A DNA stretch of 37,963 bases from Propionibacteriaceae bacterium (GTDB taxonomy: Bacteria; Actinomycetota; Actinomycetes; Propionibacteriales; Propionibacteriaceae). Of this stretch, positions 1 through 9,091 are shown one piece after another (positions within the stretch are counted from its first letter, which is position 1; each line of letters starts with the position of its first letter). The stretch lies in contig CAJPNZ010000019.1 in the NCBI GenBank assembly GCA_905372155.1, positions 1 to 37,963 on the forward strand, written 5' to 3'. A program made the translations under genes and the position numbers. Under the pieces are notes generated by a model. The model saw only the letters and a program-made list of their open reading frames with translations. It did no database searches and was not told the DNA's origin.

Positions 1-1
1 G

Positions 2-664
2 TTCCTGACGGCCTCCCGGGCGGGGGTGGCCTCGGCGGGGGTGCTGCTCCTGGTGCTCCTGCTGAGGTGGCGTCCGCGACGCCACGCCGTCGCCTTCCGG
101 TTGGCCCTGAGCGGGGTCGCGGTGGCGGCGGTCGTGGGGTTGGCGGTGCTGCACCCCGAGTTCTCGCGGCTGCTGAGCCTCACCGATGAGTACCGGGCCA
201 GGAACACCGCAACGGGTCTGGCGGCCGTTTCCCAGAACCTCGCGACGCTGCTGTTCGGCACGGGCGAGGCGACGATGTGGCCGTGGATGGCCTACGAGTC
301 CGCTCTGGTGCGCCTCGAACCCGACTGGGACCTGTGGACCCCGTTCGGCCCGGTGCTGCCGAACCCGCACTCCACCTACCTGTGGGCGTTCGTCGAGCTG
401 GGGGGTGTGGGCCTGGTGCTGCTGCTGGCCGCCTTGTGGCCGGTGCTGCGGGGCGGCCTGCGCCGGGGGCTGCCGCCGCTGGTGGCCCCGATGGCGATGG
501 CGCTGCTGCTGTCGCTGGTCTCGTTCGCCACCGACACCCACCTGGTCAAGAACTTCCCCGTCGCCCTGGTGTGGTGGTTCGGGGCCTTCGTGATGTTGCG
601 CGTCATCACCGAGGACGACGGAACCGGGGCCGGGATCCCCGTCGAGGAAAGGAAAAGGTCGTGA
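2..664 (+). CDS. O-antigen ligase/polymerase-like membrane protein, C-terminal part (5' truncated)
   Basis: The frame is open from the left edge, so the gene begins outside the window and only about 220 residues are seen. These are mostly hydrophobic membrane segments, with one large extracytoplasmic loop (roughly nt 190-380) that contains a PHSTYL motif. Wzy/WaaL/RfaL-type (Wzy_C) proteins have a His-containing motif of this kind after a long loop, and the start of the visible frame reads TASRAGV, also typical of that fold. The family polymerises or ligates lipid-linked glycans on the outer face of the membrane. The 3' end overlaps the next glycosyltransferase by GTGA, supporting one polysaccharide operon. 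Whether it is a polymerase or a ligase cannot be told from this fragment. Confidence 0.75.
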   Translation, partial: FLTASRAGVASAGVLLLVLLLRWRPRRHAVAFRLALSGVAVAAVVGLAVLHPEFSRLLSLTDEYRARNTATGLAAVSQNLATLLFGTGEATMWPWMAYESALVRLEPDWDLWTPFGPVLPNPHSTYLWAFVELGGVGLVLLLAALWPVLRGGLRRGLPPLVAPMAMALLLSLVSFATDTHLVKNFPVALVWWFGAFVMLRVITEDDGTGAGIPVEERKRS

Positions 665-1740
665 GAATCCTGCTGCTGGGCAATGCCGCGTCGATACACA
701 CCGTGAAGTGGATCAACGGGTTGGCCTCCCGCGGCCACGAGGTCCACCTGGCCACCCAGGACGACGCCGCCGAGCACCGGATCTCGGACGAGGTGACGGT
801 CCACCGGATGCGTCACGGCGGCGGGCTCGGGTATTTCCGCAACTCCGGGCAGCTGCGGCGGCTCGTCTCCGCAATCGGACCGGACGTGGTCAACGCCCAC
901 TACGCCAGCGGCTACGGCACCACCCTCAACCTCGCCCGCCTGACGGTTCCCACCGTCATGAACGTGTGGGGTTCGGACGTCTACGACTTCCCCCACGTCT
1001 CGTGGCTGCACCGGGCGTTGATCCGTTCGAACCTGCGCCGCCCCACCCGGATCGCGTCGACGAGCCGCTGCATGGCCAAGGAGATCGTTCCCCTGATCGA
1101 GAACCGCGACGTCGCGATCACGCCCTTCGGTGTGGACGTGGCGGTCTTCTCCCCCCCGGAACCCGACGAGCGGCCGACGGGGCTGATCGGGACCATCAAG
1201 AAACTCGACTCCAAGTACGGCATCGACACCCTCATCGAGGCGTTCGCGAAACTGGAGTCGCAGGTGCGGCTCGTGATCGCGGGCAGCGGCCCGGACCGGG
1301 AGTCCCTGGAGGCCCTGGCCGCCCGGCTCGGGGTCCGGGATCGCGTCGACTTCCTGGGGGCGATCCCGAACTCGGAGGTCCCCGACCTGCTGCGCCGGCT
1401 GGACGTCTACGTCGCCCTGAGCCGCCTGGACTCGGAAAGTTTCGGGGTGGCGATCGTGGAGGCCGCGGCCTGTTCCTGTCCGACGCTCGTCTCCGACGCC
1501 GCCGGGCCCGCCGAGGTGGTCGAGGACGGGACGACGGGGATCATCGTTGCCCGCGACGACGCGGACGCGGCCGCCGCGGCCCTGACCCGGCTGCTGCAGG
1601 ACCCCGGCCTGGCGCGCGAAATGGGCGGGGCCGGCAGGCGTCACGTGGTCGCCAACTACTCGTGGGATCACTGCCTGGACGTGATGGAGAACGTCTACGA
1701 AACCGCCATCGCCGACCACCGGGCCGGCAGGCGGCGCTGA
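661..1740 (+). CDS. GT4-family glycosyltransferase
   Basis: This 359-residue protein starts at a GTG that overlaps the upstream stop codon and follows an AGGAAAGG Shine-Dalgarno-like stretch. Its N-terminus (RILLLGNAASIHTVKWINGL) is a Rossmann strand with the glycan-acceptor loop of GT-B enzymes. The C-terminal half has the GT4 pattern: SESFGVAIVEAAACSCPTLV followed by GPAEVVEDGTTGIIV, which holds the E-x7-E type nucleotide-sugar binding residues. There are no membrane segments, so it is predicted to act at the cytoplasmic membrane face, adding a sugar to a lipid-linked acceptor. The neighbouring polymerase-like protein, second GT4, aminotransferase and initiating transferase place it in exopolysaccharide or wall-glycan assembly. 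Donor and acceptor are unknown. Confidence 0.88.
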   Translation: MRILLLGNAASIHTVKWINGLASRGHEVHLATQDDAAEHRISDEVTVHRMRHGGGLGYFRNSGQLRRLVSAIGPDVVNAHYASGYGTTLNLARLTVPTVMNVWGSDVYDFPHVSWLHRALIRSNLRRPTRIASTSRCMAKEIVPLIENRDVAITPFGVDVAVFSPPEPDERPTGLIGTIKKLDSKYGIDTLIEAFAKLESQVRLVIAGSGPDRESLEALAARLGVRDRVDFLGAIPNSEVPDLLRRLDVYVALSRLDSESFGVAIVEAAACSCPTLVSDAAGPAEVVEDGTTGIIVARDDADAAAAALTRLLQDPGLAREMGGAGRRHVVANYSWDHCLDVMENVYETAIADHRAGRRR

Positions 1741-1786
1741 GAGGCGCGACGGGGTAGCATCGTCGGCCACCACAGGAAGGATCCCC

Positions 1787-3040
1787 ATGAGCGCAGCACC
1801 GAGCCCCCCGGGCTCGCACCGTCACGTCTGGATCGTCAACCACTACGCCGACATCCCCTCCAAGGACGGCGGATCCGCGCGGCACCTGGACCTGGCCCGC
1901 TACCTGCCGGGCTACGGCTGGTCGGCCTCCCTGATCGTCGCCAGCACCACCTATCCGCAGGGGAAGCAGGCGATGAAGGGTTTCCGGCTCAGGAAGATCA
2001 CCGAGGAGCTCGGTGTTCCGGTGCTGTGGGTGCGCACCATGGCCTACGGCACCTCGACGGCCCTGCGTTTCGTCGGGATGGTGATCTTCGCCCTGATGAC
2101 CCTGATGCCCGGCATGACCCGCGGGTTGCGCCGCCCCGATGTGGTGATCGGCAGCACCGTGCATCCGTTCGCGGCCTGGGCGGGCATGCGACTGGCCCGC
2201 CGGTACCGGGTGCCGTTCATCTACGAGATCCGTGACGTCTGGCCCGAGACCCTGATCCATCTCGGCAAGCTGTCGGAGAACAGCCCGCTGGCGAAGGTGA
2301 TGTCGCGGTTGTCGCTGAAGCTGTGCCGCAGGGCCTCGCTGGTGCTGTCCCCGCTGCCCCACGTCGACGAGTACCTGCGGGAGAACGGCATGCCCGACAA
2401 ACCCTTCCTGTGGGTTTCCAACGGTTTCGACGGCGCCCCGGAGGATCCCGAACCGACCCTGCCGGAACGCGACACCTTCACCTTCATGTACCTCGGAAAC
2501 CACAGCACCGGCGACGTCCTGGACGGCGTGATCGAGGCCTTCGACAAGGCCAGCGCCGCCCGCCCCGACCTGGAGTTGAGGTTGCGGCTCGTCGGCGACG
2601 GCACCCTCAAACCGGAGTTGCAGAAACAGGCCGCGGCCCTCCCGTCGGCGGCGAACATCATCTTCGACGACTGGATTGCCCCGACGAAGGTGCTGGAGCG
2701 TTCCCGGGAGGCCGACTGCCTGACGGGCAGCCTCCTCGACAGCCCCCTCTACCGCTACGGGATCAGCCTGAACAAGATGTTCAGCTACATGTACGCCTTC
2801 CGTCCGGTGGTGTTCGCCACCAGCGCCCCGAACAACCCGGTGCGCGAGGCGGACTCCGGGATCGTCGTGGCGGGCGACGACCGGGAAGCCTTGGCCGAGG
2901 CGATGGTGGAGATGGCCTCCGCCCCGATCGAGCGGCGCAGGCAGTGGGCGAGGAACGGGTACCGCCACCTGCAGGAGCACTACACCCCGCGGATCCTCGC
3001 AGGTCTGCTCGCCGAGGGTCTCGACTCGGTGACCCGCTGA
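1787..3040 (+). CDS. GT4-family glycosyltransferase, WbuB-like
   Basis: This 417-residue protein starts at an ATG preceded by AGGAAGG. The N-terminus reads VWIVNHYADIPSKDGGSARH, the opening loop typical of WbuB-type transferases that use deoxy-amino sugars. A FIYEIRDVWPETL motif follows near residue 145, and a C-terminal Rossmann domain ends around YTPRILAGLLAEGL. The WbuB group transfers N-acetyl-fucosamine or related sugars to lipid-linked intermediates; that specificity is inferred from the resemblance only. It is separated by 46 nt from the preceding transferase, and a TAGCAT box lies in that gap (about 1755-1760), so an internal promoter is possible. The adjacent DegT aminotransferase is consistent with an amino-sugar donor. 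Confidence 0.85.
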   Translation: MSAAPSPPGSHRHVWIVNHYADIPSKDGGSARHLDLARYLPGYGWSASLIVASTTYPQGKQAMKGFRLRKITEELGVPVLWVRTMAYGTSTALRFVGMVIFALMTLMPGMTRGLRRPDVVIGSTVHPFAAWAGMRLARRYRVPFIYEIRDVWPETLIHLGKLSENSPLAKVMSRLSLKLCRRASLVLSPLPHVDEYLRENGMPDKPFLWVSNGFDGAPEDPEPTLPERDTFTFMYLGNHSTGDVLDGVIEAFDKASAARPDLELRLRLVGDGTLKPELQKQAAALPSAANIIFDDWIAPTKVLERSREADCLTGSLLDSPLYRYGISLNKMFSYMYAFRPVVFATSAPNNPVREADSGIVVAGDDREALAEAMVEMASAPIERRRQWARNGYRHLQEHYTPRILAGLLAEGLDSVTR

Positions 3041-3092
3041 GAGCTTCCGCGCGCGGATGCCGCCGCGGGCCGGGGAAAGGTATCCTCGGCCC

Positions 3093-4250
3093 GTGACCGA
3101 ACGCATCTTCCTCTCCCCACCCGACATGACCTCCCTGGAGCAGGAGGCGCTGTCCCGCGCCTTCGCGGGGGGCTGGATCGCGCCGCTGGGCCCGGAGGTG
3201 GACGCGTTCGAGGCGGAGCTGGCCGCCTACTGCGACCGCAAGCACGCCGTCGCCCTGTCCTCCGGCACCGCGGCCCTGCACCTGGCGGGCCTCACCCTGG
3301 GTTTCAAACCGGGGGACGTGGTGGTCACCGCGTCGATGACGTTCGCCGCCACCACCAACGCGATCCTCTACACGGGCGCCACCCCCGTGCTGGTGGACTC
3401 CACCCCCGAGGGCGACATCGACGTGGAACTGACCCGCAGGGCCGTCGCCGAACAGCGGGACAAGGGACGCGACGTCGTCGCGATCGTGCCCGTCGACCTG
3501 CTGGGCCACGTCGTCGACCAGGAGGGCCTCAGGTCAGTGGCCGACGAGTTCGGGTTGCGCATCCTCAGCGACGCCGCCGAGTCGCTGGGCGCGGTGCACA
3601 GGGGCCGGCCCGCCGCGGCCTACGGGGACCTGGCGGCCGTGTCCTTCAACGGCAACAAGGTGATGACCACCTCCGGTGGTGGCGCGGTGCTCACCGACGA
3701 CCCGGGGCACGCCTCCCACATCCGCTACCTCGCCACCCAGGCCCGCCAGCCGGTGCTGCACTACGAACACACCGACGTCGGCTACAACTACCGCATGTCG
3801 AACCTGCTGGCGGCGCTGGGACGTTCCCAGCTGGAGCGGCTGCCCCGGATGCTGGAGCGTCGCCGCCAGCACCGCCTGTTCTACCGCGCCCTGTTCGACG
3901 GGGTCCCGGGGGTCACGTTCTTCGGGCAGCCCGACGGCTCCGAGCACCCCATCGGCCAGGGCGACCACGACAACTTCTGGTTGACCTCGATCGTCATCGA
4001 CCCGCGGGTCGCGGGCTTCTCCCGCGACGACGTGATCAAGGCCCTGGCCGACGACAACATCGAGTCGCGGCCGTTGTGGAAACCGATGCACCTGCAGCCG
4101 GTGTTCCAGCACCTCGACGCCTACGTCAACGGCAACTCCGAGCGCCTGTTCACCAACGGCGTCTCCCTGCCGAGCGGATCGGCCCTCGACGACGCCGCCA
4201 TGGAGCGCGTCGCCGACCGGTTGCGCGCCGTCATCGGACGGTCCCGATGA
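3093..4250 (+). CDS. DegT/DnrJ/EryC1/StrS-family PLP-dependent sugar aminotransferase
   Basis: This 385-residue fold-type I aminotransferase would make a UDP- or dTDP-4-amino sugar from the 4-keto sugar. The family signatures are present: SSGTAALHLAG (PLP phosphate binding), PVDLLGH, SDAAESLGA, and the Schiff-base lysine in SFNGNKVMTTSGGG at about residue 189. I chose the GTG at 3093 over an in-frame ATG at 3057. The GTG sits seven bases after a TATCCT box (3081-3086), the layout of a leaderless actinobacterial transcript, and conserved homology begins just after it. The stop overlaps the start of the sugar transferase (ATGA). The closest functional analogues are PglE/EpsN-type enzymes of bacillosamine-like pathways, but no acetyltransferase partner is visible here. 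Confidence 0.9.
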   Translation: MTERIFLSPPDMTSLEQEALSRAFAGGWIAPLGPEVDAFEAELAAYCDRKHAVALSSGTAALHLAGLTLGFKPGDVVVTASMTFAATTNAILYTGATPVLVDSTPEGDIDVELTRRAVAEQRDKGRDVVAIVPVDLLGHVVDQEGLRSVADEFGLRILSDAAESLGAVHRGRPAAAYGDLAAVSFNGNKVMTTSGGGAVLTDDPGHASHIRYLATQARQPVLHYEHTDVGYNYRMSNLLAALGRSQLERLPRMLERRRQHRLFYRALFDGVPGVTFFGQPDGSEHPIGQGDHDNFWLTSIVIDPRVAGFSRDDVIKALADDNIESRPLWKPMHLQPVFQHLDAYVNGNSERLFTNGVSLPSGSALDDAAMERVADRLRAVIGRSR

Positions 4251-4864
4251 AACGCCGCCCCTACGACCTCGTCAAACGGGCCATCGACATCCTGATCGCG
4301 GGCCTGGCGCTGATCCTGAGCCTCCCGATCCAGTTGGTGGTGGCGCTGCTGGTGCGCATCAATCTGGGTTCCCCGGTGCTGTTCACGCAGCAGAGGCCGG
4401 GCCGGAGCGGTCGCATGTTCACGATGTACAAGTTCCGCACCATGCGCGACATCACCGAGGATCTCGTCAGCGACGAGGATCGCATCACCCCGTTCGGTTC
4501 GTGGCTGCGTTCCACCAGCCTCGACGAGCTTCCCGAACTGCTCAACGTCCTCAAGGGAGACATGTCGATCGTGGGTCCCAGGCCCCTGCTGCCCGAGTAC
4601 CTGCCGCTGTACACGACCCGTCAGGCCCGCCGCCACGAGGTGCGGCCCGGGGTGACGGGCCTGGCACAGGTCAAGGGCCGCAACGCGATGCCGTGGGCGG
4701 AGCGCCTGGCCTGGGACGTGCGCTACGTCGAGACCCGCTCCTTCGCCCTCGACTGCCGCATCGTCCTGGACACATTCAAGGTGGTACTCAAACGCGAAGG
4801 CATCACCGAGGAGGGACAGGTGGCCATGACCGACTTCGAGGGCGCCCCGGACGTTGAGGTCTGA
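4247..4864 (+). CDS. Polyprenyl-phosphate phosphosugar transferase (PglC/EpsL-like)
   Basis: This 205-residue protein has the size of a small monotopic phosphoglycosyl transferase. An N-terminal KR-rich start is followed by one re-entrant hydrophobic segment (about residues 12-35). The family core follows: FTQQRPGRSGRMFTMYKFRTM, then RSTSLDELPELLNVLKGDMS with the catalytic Asp-Glu pair, VGPRPLLPEYLPLY, and a C-terminal RPGVTGLAQVKGR. It transfers a phosphosugar from a UDP-sugar to undecaprenyl phosphate at the inner membrane face, starting the glycan that the upstream transferases extend. It begins inside the stop of the aminotransferase gene, so the two are translationally coupled. This fits the aminotransferase product being its donor. 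It appears to be the last gene of the polysaccharide operon. Confidence 0.92.
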   Translation: MKRRPYDLVKRAIDILIAGLALILSLPIQLVVALLVRINLGSPVLFTQQRPGRSGRMFTMYKFRTMRDITEDLVSDEDRITPFGSWLRSTSLDELPELLNVLKGDMSIVGPRPLLPEYLPLYTTRQARRHEVRPGVTGLAQVKGRNAMPWAERLAWDVRYVETRSFALDCRIVLDTFKVVLKREGITEEGQVAMTDFEGAPDVEV

Positions 4865-5001
4865 CGAATCGCCCATTTCGTGGACATTTTTCCGTTTCCC
4901 ATCCCGGGCGTACTAGGTTGAAGCGTTCGTCGTGAAGGTTTCGCGTTCCTCGGGGCACCGCCCGGCCGTGGAGCATCACAAAACCCTCGGAGCTGAATTC
5001 A

Positions 5002-6549
5002 ATGGAAAAGCGTGCGCCCAAGCAGGAGAGCTTCAACTCCCGCAACTACTTCATCCTGGCGGCCATCGGGTCGGCCGTCGGGTTGGGCAACATCTGGCGC
5101 TTCCCGTACGTCGCGTTCAAGAACGGCGGCGGGGCATTCATCCTTCCCTACCTGATCGCGCTGCTGGCGGTGGGCATCCCGCTGCTGTTCTTCGACTACG
5201 CCCTCGGGCACCGCTACCGCGGCTCGGCTCCGCTGTCGCTGCGGCGGATGGGGCGCTGGACGGAGAGCCTCGGCTGGTGGCAGGTGATGGTCTGCTTCGT
5301 GATCGGCATCTACTACGCGGCGATCATCGGCTGGGCCGGGATGTACACCCTCTTCAGCATCAACCAGGCGTGGGGGTCCGATCCGAAGGCCTTCCTGATG
5401 CAGGATTTCCTGCACGTCGCGGACGCCCCGGGGGTCGGCCTCGACTTCGTGCCGTCGCTGTTCGTCCCGATCCTGGCGGTGTGGGCGGTCACCCTGATCA
5501 CCGTCGCGCTGGGCGTGAACAAGGGCCTGGCGATGGTGAACAAGATCTTCATGCCGCTGCTGGTGGTGATGTTCCTGGTCCTGGTGGTGCAGTCGCTGTT
5601 CCTGCCCGGCGCGGGCACGGGACTGGACGCCCTGTTCACCCCCGAGTGGGGCGCGCTCGGCGATCCCGCGGTGTGGGCGGCGGCCTTCGGGCAGATCTTC
5701 TACTCGCTGTCGGTCGGGTTCGGCATCATGCTGACCTACTCCTCCTACCTGAAGCGCCGCACCGACCTGACCGGCTCCGGCCTGGTCGTCGGTTTCGCCA
5801 ACTCCGGCTTCGAGCTGCTGGCCGGCATCGGTGTCTTCGCCGCGCTGGGTTTCATGGCGAACCAGGCGGGCCTCGGGGTCTCCGACGTCGCCGGGCAGGG
5901 CATCACCCTGGCCTTCGTGGCCTTCCCGACGATCATCTCCCAGGCCCCCTTCGGGTCGCTGATGGGCGTGCTGTTCTTCGCCTCCCTGACGGTGGCGGGG
6001 CTGACCTCGCTGCTGAGCATCGTCGAGGTGGTCGTCTCCGCGGTGCGCGACAAGCTGGGCATCCCCAAGGTGCAGGCCACCCTCGTCATCGGCATCCCGA
6101 TGACCATCCTGTCCATCTTCCTGCTGTCCACCACCACGGGGCTGTACTTCCTCGACATCACCGACGAGTTCGTCAACAAGTACGGCATCCTCGGCGGGGC
6201 CCTGGCGTGCATCGTCGCGACGGTGTGGTTCGTCCGCAAACTCCCGGTGCTGCGCGACCACCTCAACCGTTTCTCCAGTTTCAAGGTGGGCCGGGGCTGG
6301 ATGGCGCTGGTCGGTGTTGCCTCGCCGCTGGTGCTGGGCTACATGCTGATCAACGACTTCATCGGCAAGCTCGGCAAACCCTACGAGAACTACCCGCAGC
6401 ACCTGCTGGTGATCTTCGGCTGGGGCATGTCCGCGGCGCTGATCATCATCGCAGTAGTTTTGACACTGCTTCCGTGGCGGCGCAGCATCCGCACCGATTT
6501 CGACGAGCAGAACAACGAACACGAGGTTTCCGAAGAGGTGTCCGCATGA
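5002..6549 (+). CDS. Sodium-dependent NSS-family amino-acid symporter (MetP-like)
   Basis: This 515-residue polytopic membrane protein begins with the NSS hallmark FILAAIGSAVGLGNIWRFPY (Na+ and substrate site in TM1). About 11-12 hydrophobic segments follow, including the TM6 region FGQIFYSLSVGFGIMLTYSSY. The family couples Na+ entry to amino-acid uptake. The gene ends in an ATGA overlap with a tiny membrane peptide of the MetS type. In Corynebacterium that arrangement encodes the MetPS methionine/alanine importer, so methionine or alanine is the likely substrate; this is inference from synteny. The start lacks a strong Shine-Dalgarno sequence; GGAG lies nine bases upstream. The preceding 137 nt are non-coding and presumably hold the promoter. 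Confidence 0.92.
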   Translation: MEKRAPKQESFNSRNYFILAAIGSAVGLGNIWRFPYVAFKNGGGAFILPYLIALLAVGIPLLFFDYALGHRYRGSAPLSLRRMGRWTESLGWWQVMVCFVIGIYYAAIIGWAGMYTLFSINQAWGSDPKAFLMQDFLHVADAPGVGLDFVPSLFVPILAVWAVTLITVALGVNKGLAMVNKIFMPLLVVMFLVLVVQSLFLPGAGTGLDALFTPEWGALGDPAVWAAAFGQIFYSLSVGFGIMLTYSSYLKRRTDLTGSGLVVGFANSGFELLAGIGVFAALGFMANQAGLGVSDVAGQGITLAFVAFPTIISQAPFGSLMGVLFFASLTVAGLTSLLSIVEVVVSAVRDKLGIPKVQATLVIGIPMTILSIFLLSTTTGLYFLDITDEFVNKYGILGGALACIVATVWFVRKLPVLRDHLNRFSSFKVGRGWMALVGVASPLVLGYMLINDFIGKLGKPYENYPQHLLVIFGWGMSAALIIIAVVLTLLPWRRSIRTDFDEQNNEHEVSEEVSA

Positions 6550-6680
6550 GTGCAGCAGCCATCGTCATGATGATCGTCGCCATCCTCACCCTGTGGGGTG
6601 GCTTGGGGGCGGCGGCCGTCAACCTGTTCCGCAGGCCGGACCTGTCGGCCTTCGACGACGAAATCCCCCAGGAGGCGTGA
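6546..6680 (+). CDS. metS: MetS-like NSS transporter small subunit
   Basis: This 44-residue protein starts at the ATG overlapping the symporter stop codon. It has one N-terminal transmembrane helix (about residues 4-25, AAAIVMMIVAILTLWGGLG) followed by a short polar tail with NLFRRPD and an acidic end. Length, position and composition match the small MetS subunit that accompanies MetP-type NSS transporters and is needed for their activity in corynebacteria. Its role here would be to stabilise or activate the upstream symporter. A longer open frame runs through this region from far upstream, but only the portion from 6546 shows this conserved pattern. Confidence 0.85.
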   Translation: MSAAAIVMMIVAILTLWGGLGAAAVNLFRRPDLSAFDDEIPQEA

Positions 6681-6718
6681 GCGGTGGCCTGCTACGAACC
6701 TCACGTACACTTTGGCCC

Positions 6719-9091
6719 ATGAAGACGCGCGCGCCCCGAAGCAAGGGCAAATCCGTGGCCATGTTCCTGGCCATCAGCGTACTGTGCGGGCTGCTGCTCT
6801 CGGGTCTGGCCGTGCCGTTCGTCGCTCTCGCGAGCGGCCTCGCCAAGGCCGCGTCCGACAGCATGCAGTACCTGCCCGCGGAGTTCGAGACCCCGCCGCA
6901 GTCGCAGAAGTCCAGGATCCTGATGGCCGACGGTTCGGAACTGGCCACCTTCTTCGCGGAGAACCGCACCTACGTCGCCCTCGACGGCATCTCGCCGCTG
7001 ATGCAGAAGGCCCAGGTCGCCATCGAGGATCACCGGTTCTACGAGCACGGCGCCATCGACCTCCAAGGTTTGGGGCGCGCCGTCCTCCGGACCCTCAGCG
7101 GCTCCACCCAGGGCGCATCCACCCTCACCCAGCAGTACGTGAAGCAGGTGCAGATCGAGACGGCCCTGGCCCGCGGTGACGAGGAGGCAGCAGCGGCCGC
7201 GCAGGCCGTCAGCATCGAACGCAAGATCCGTGAGATGCGCTACGCCATGGCGGTCGAGGAGCGTCTCAGCAAGAACGAGATCCTGGAGCGCTACCTGAAC
7301 ATCGCCTACTACGGGGACGGTGCCTACGGGGTCGAGGCTGCGGCACACCACTACTGGAACACGACCGCCAAGGACCTGACCCTCGCCCAGTCCGCGATGC
7401 TGGCGGGCATCGTCCAGAACCCCGTCGCCTTCAACCCGGTCCAGCACCCGGAGAAGGCCATCGAGCGCCGCAACCAGGTGTTGAAGCGGATGGCCTCCTC
7501 CGAGGTCGGGATGATCACGCAGGAGGAGGCGAACGCCGCCATGCAGGAGGGCTTCGACAAATCCAACGTGCAGGGGGCACGGAATGGCTGTAAAGATGAC
7601 GAAGCATCGCCGTTCCCGGTCCTCTGCGACTACGTGAGGCGCGTCCTGATCTCCGATCAGATGCCCTCGCTGGGTTCCACCCCAGAGGAGCGGGAGAACC
7701 GGCTCAAGCGCGGTGGCCTGACCATCAAGACCCTCATCGACCCGAAGGCCCAGCAGGCCGCCGAGGAGGCCGTCGCCAAAACAGTGGGCCCCACCGATCC
7801 GGTCTGGGGCGGGTCGGTGCTGATCCAGCCGGGCACCGGCCTGATCACCGCCATGGCTCAGAGCCGCACGAAGCTGGGCGACGGTGAGGGCGAGACCTGG
7901 CAGAACGTCAACGTGTCCACCCAGTACGGCGGCATCGAGGGCTTCCAGCCCGGATCGACCTTCAAGCCCTTCGTGATAGGCGCCGCCCTGGAACAGGGCG
8001 TTCCGACCAGCACCACTTTCGACGCCCCGCAAACCATGCAGTTCAGGGGAACGAAGTTCAAGAACTGCGAGGGCACGTTCACCTTCCAGGGCAACTGGGA
8101 ACCCAAGAACTACGACAAGGCCTACGGCGTCATCGACATGCTGAAAGCCGCCCAGAACTCGGTGAACACCTACTTCATCCAGCTGGAGGCCAAGGTCGGG
8201 ATCTGCGCCTCCATCGACATGGCTCAGAAACTCGGCGTGAAACTCGCCGACGGTGAGGACATGCGCAAGATGGCGGAATACCCGTCGTGGGTGCTCGGCA
8301 CCGCGTACGTGACGCCCCTGTCGATGGCGGAGGCCTACGCCACGTTCGCGAACCGGGGCGTGCACTGCAACCCGATCATCCTGCAGAGCGTGCAGACCAA
8401 GGACGGCACCGAGGTCGAGATCCCCTCGGCCGACTGCAAACAGGTGATCAGCCCGGAGGTGGCAGACGGCGTCAACCACGTGCTGTCGACGGTCATGACC
8501 CAGGGCACGGGCACCAGGGCGCGCATGCCGGACGGCAGGCCCCAGGCGGGCAAGACCGGAACCACCGATGGCGCCATGTCCGTGTGGTTCGCCGGCTACA
8601 CCCCCGACATGGCGGGCGTGGCCTACATCGCCGTCGACAACATCAACCCTTACTACGAGAACCACAGAAAGTCGGTCGACGGGTTGAGGATGTCGACCGG
8701 CAAGGTCTTGGAGGGTTCGGGCGGCCAGGATGCGGGCGGTATCTGGAAGTCCGCGATGTCCGCGGCCCTCAAGGACATCCCCGCGAGCAGCTTCCAGGAG
8801 CCGAACAAGCGGATCCTGGAGGGCGAGAAGGTCCCGGTGCCGAACGTCACGGGCATGACCGAGGAGCAGGCGCGGCAGGCGCTCGAGGCCGAGGGCTTCA
8901 GCGTCGGCAGGTTGGAACAGTTCAGCCCCCAGCCCGCCGGGACCTACCTGGGCAAGGTGTTCCCCAGCAGCAGGGCGGCGAAGTACTCGACCGTCCAGTT
9001 GGTCTACTCCAAGGGCCCCATGCCGACGGGCAACCCGACGATCGGTCCCGGGCAGCCAAGCGCTCCGGCCACCCCGGAGGGCGAGCGGTGA
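6719..9091 (+). CDS. Class A penicillin-binding protein (transglycosylase/transpeptidase) with PASTA domain
   Basis: This 790-residue bifunctional peptidoglycan synthase has a short basic cytoplasmic tail and one membrane anchor at residues 12-40. The GT51 glycosyltransferase domain has catalytic Glu103 in EDHRFYEHGAID and a STLTQQYVK motif. The transpeptidase domain has S413-T-F-K416, S481-V-N and K612-T-G-T. A single PASTA domain spans about residues 700-755 (VPNVTGMTEEQARQALEAEG), followed by a Pro/Gly-rich tail. It polymerises lipid II and crosslinks stem peptides outside the membrane. I chose the ATG at 6719 because it lies seven bases after a TACACT box (6706-6711), indicating leaderless translation. 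The stop overlaps the metallophosphoesterase start (GTGA). The family resembles PonA-type enzymes of actinobacteria. Confidence 0.96.
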   Translation: MKTRAPRSKGKSVAMFLAISVLCGLLLSGLAVPFVALASGLAKAASDSMQYLPAEFETPPQSQKSRILMADGSELATFFAENRTYVALDGISPLMQKAQVAIEDHRFYEHGAIDLQGLGRAVLRTLSGSTQGASTLTQQYVKQVQIETALARGDEEAAAAAQAVSIERKIREMRYAMAVEERLSKNEILERYLNIAYYGDGAYGVEAAAHHYWNTTAKDLTLAQSAMLAGIVQNPVAFNPVQHPEKAIERRNQVLKRMASSEVGMITQEEANAAMQEGFDKSNVQGARNGCKDDEASPFPVLCDYVRRVLISDQMPSLGSTPEERENRLKRGGLTIKTLIDPKAQQAAEEAVAKTVGPTDPVWGGSVLIQPGTGLITAMAQSRTKLGDGEGETWQNVNVSTQYGGIEGFQPGSTFKPFVIGAALEQGVPTSTTFDAPQTMQFRGTKFKNCEGTFTFQGNWEPKNYDKAYGVIDMLKAAQNSVNTYFIQLEAKVGICASIDMAQKLGVKLADGEDMRKMAEYPSWVLGTAYVTPLSMAEAYATFANRGVHCNPIILQSVQTKDGTEVEIPSADCKQVISPEVADGVNHVLSTVMTQGTGTRARMPDGRPQAGKTGTTDGAMSVWFAGYTPDMAGVAYIAVDNINPYYENHRKSVDGLRMSTGKVLEGSGGQDAGGIWKSAMSAALKDIPASSFQEPNKRILEGEKVPVPNVTGMTEEQARQALEAEGFSVGRLEQFSPQPAGTYLGKVFPSSRAAKYSTVQLVYSKGPMPTGNPTIGPGQPSAPATPEGER

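Noticed and set aside
1541..3127. Long minus-strand open frame opposite the glycosyltransferase and aminotransferase genes
   Set aside because: It is rich in Arg, Gly, His and Pro with no family pattern, and is explained as the antisense of real genes in high-GC DNA. The same applies to long frames opposite 5002-6549, 6719-9091 and 15426-18737.
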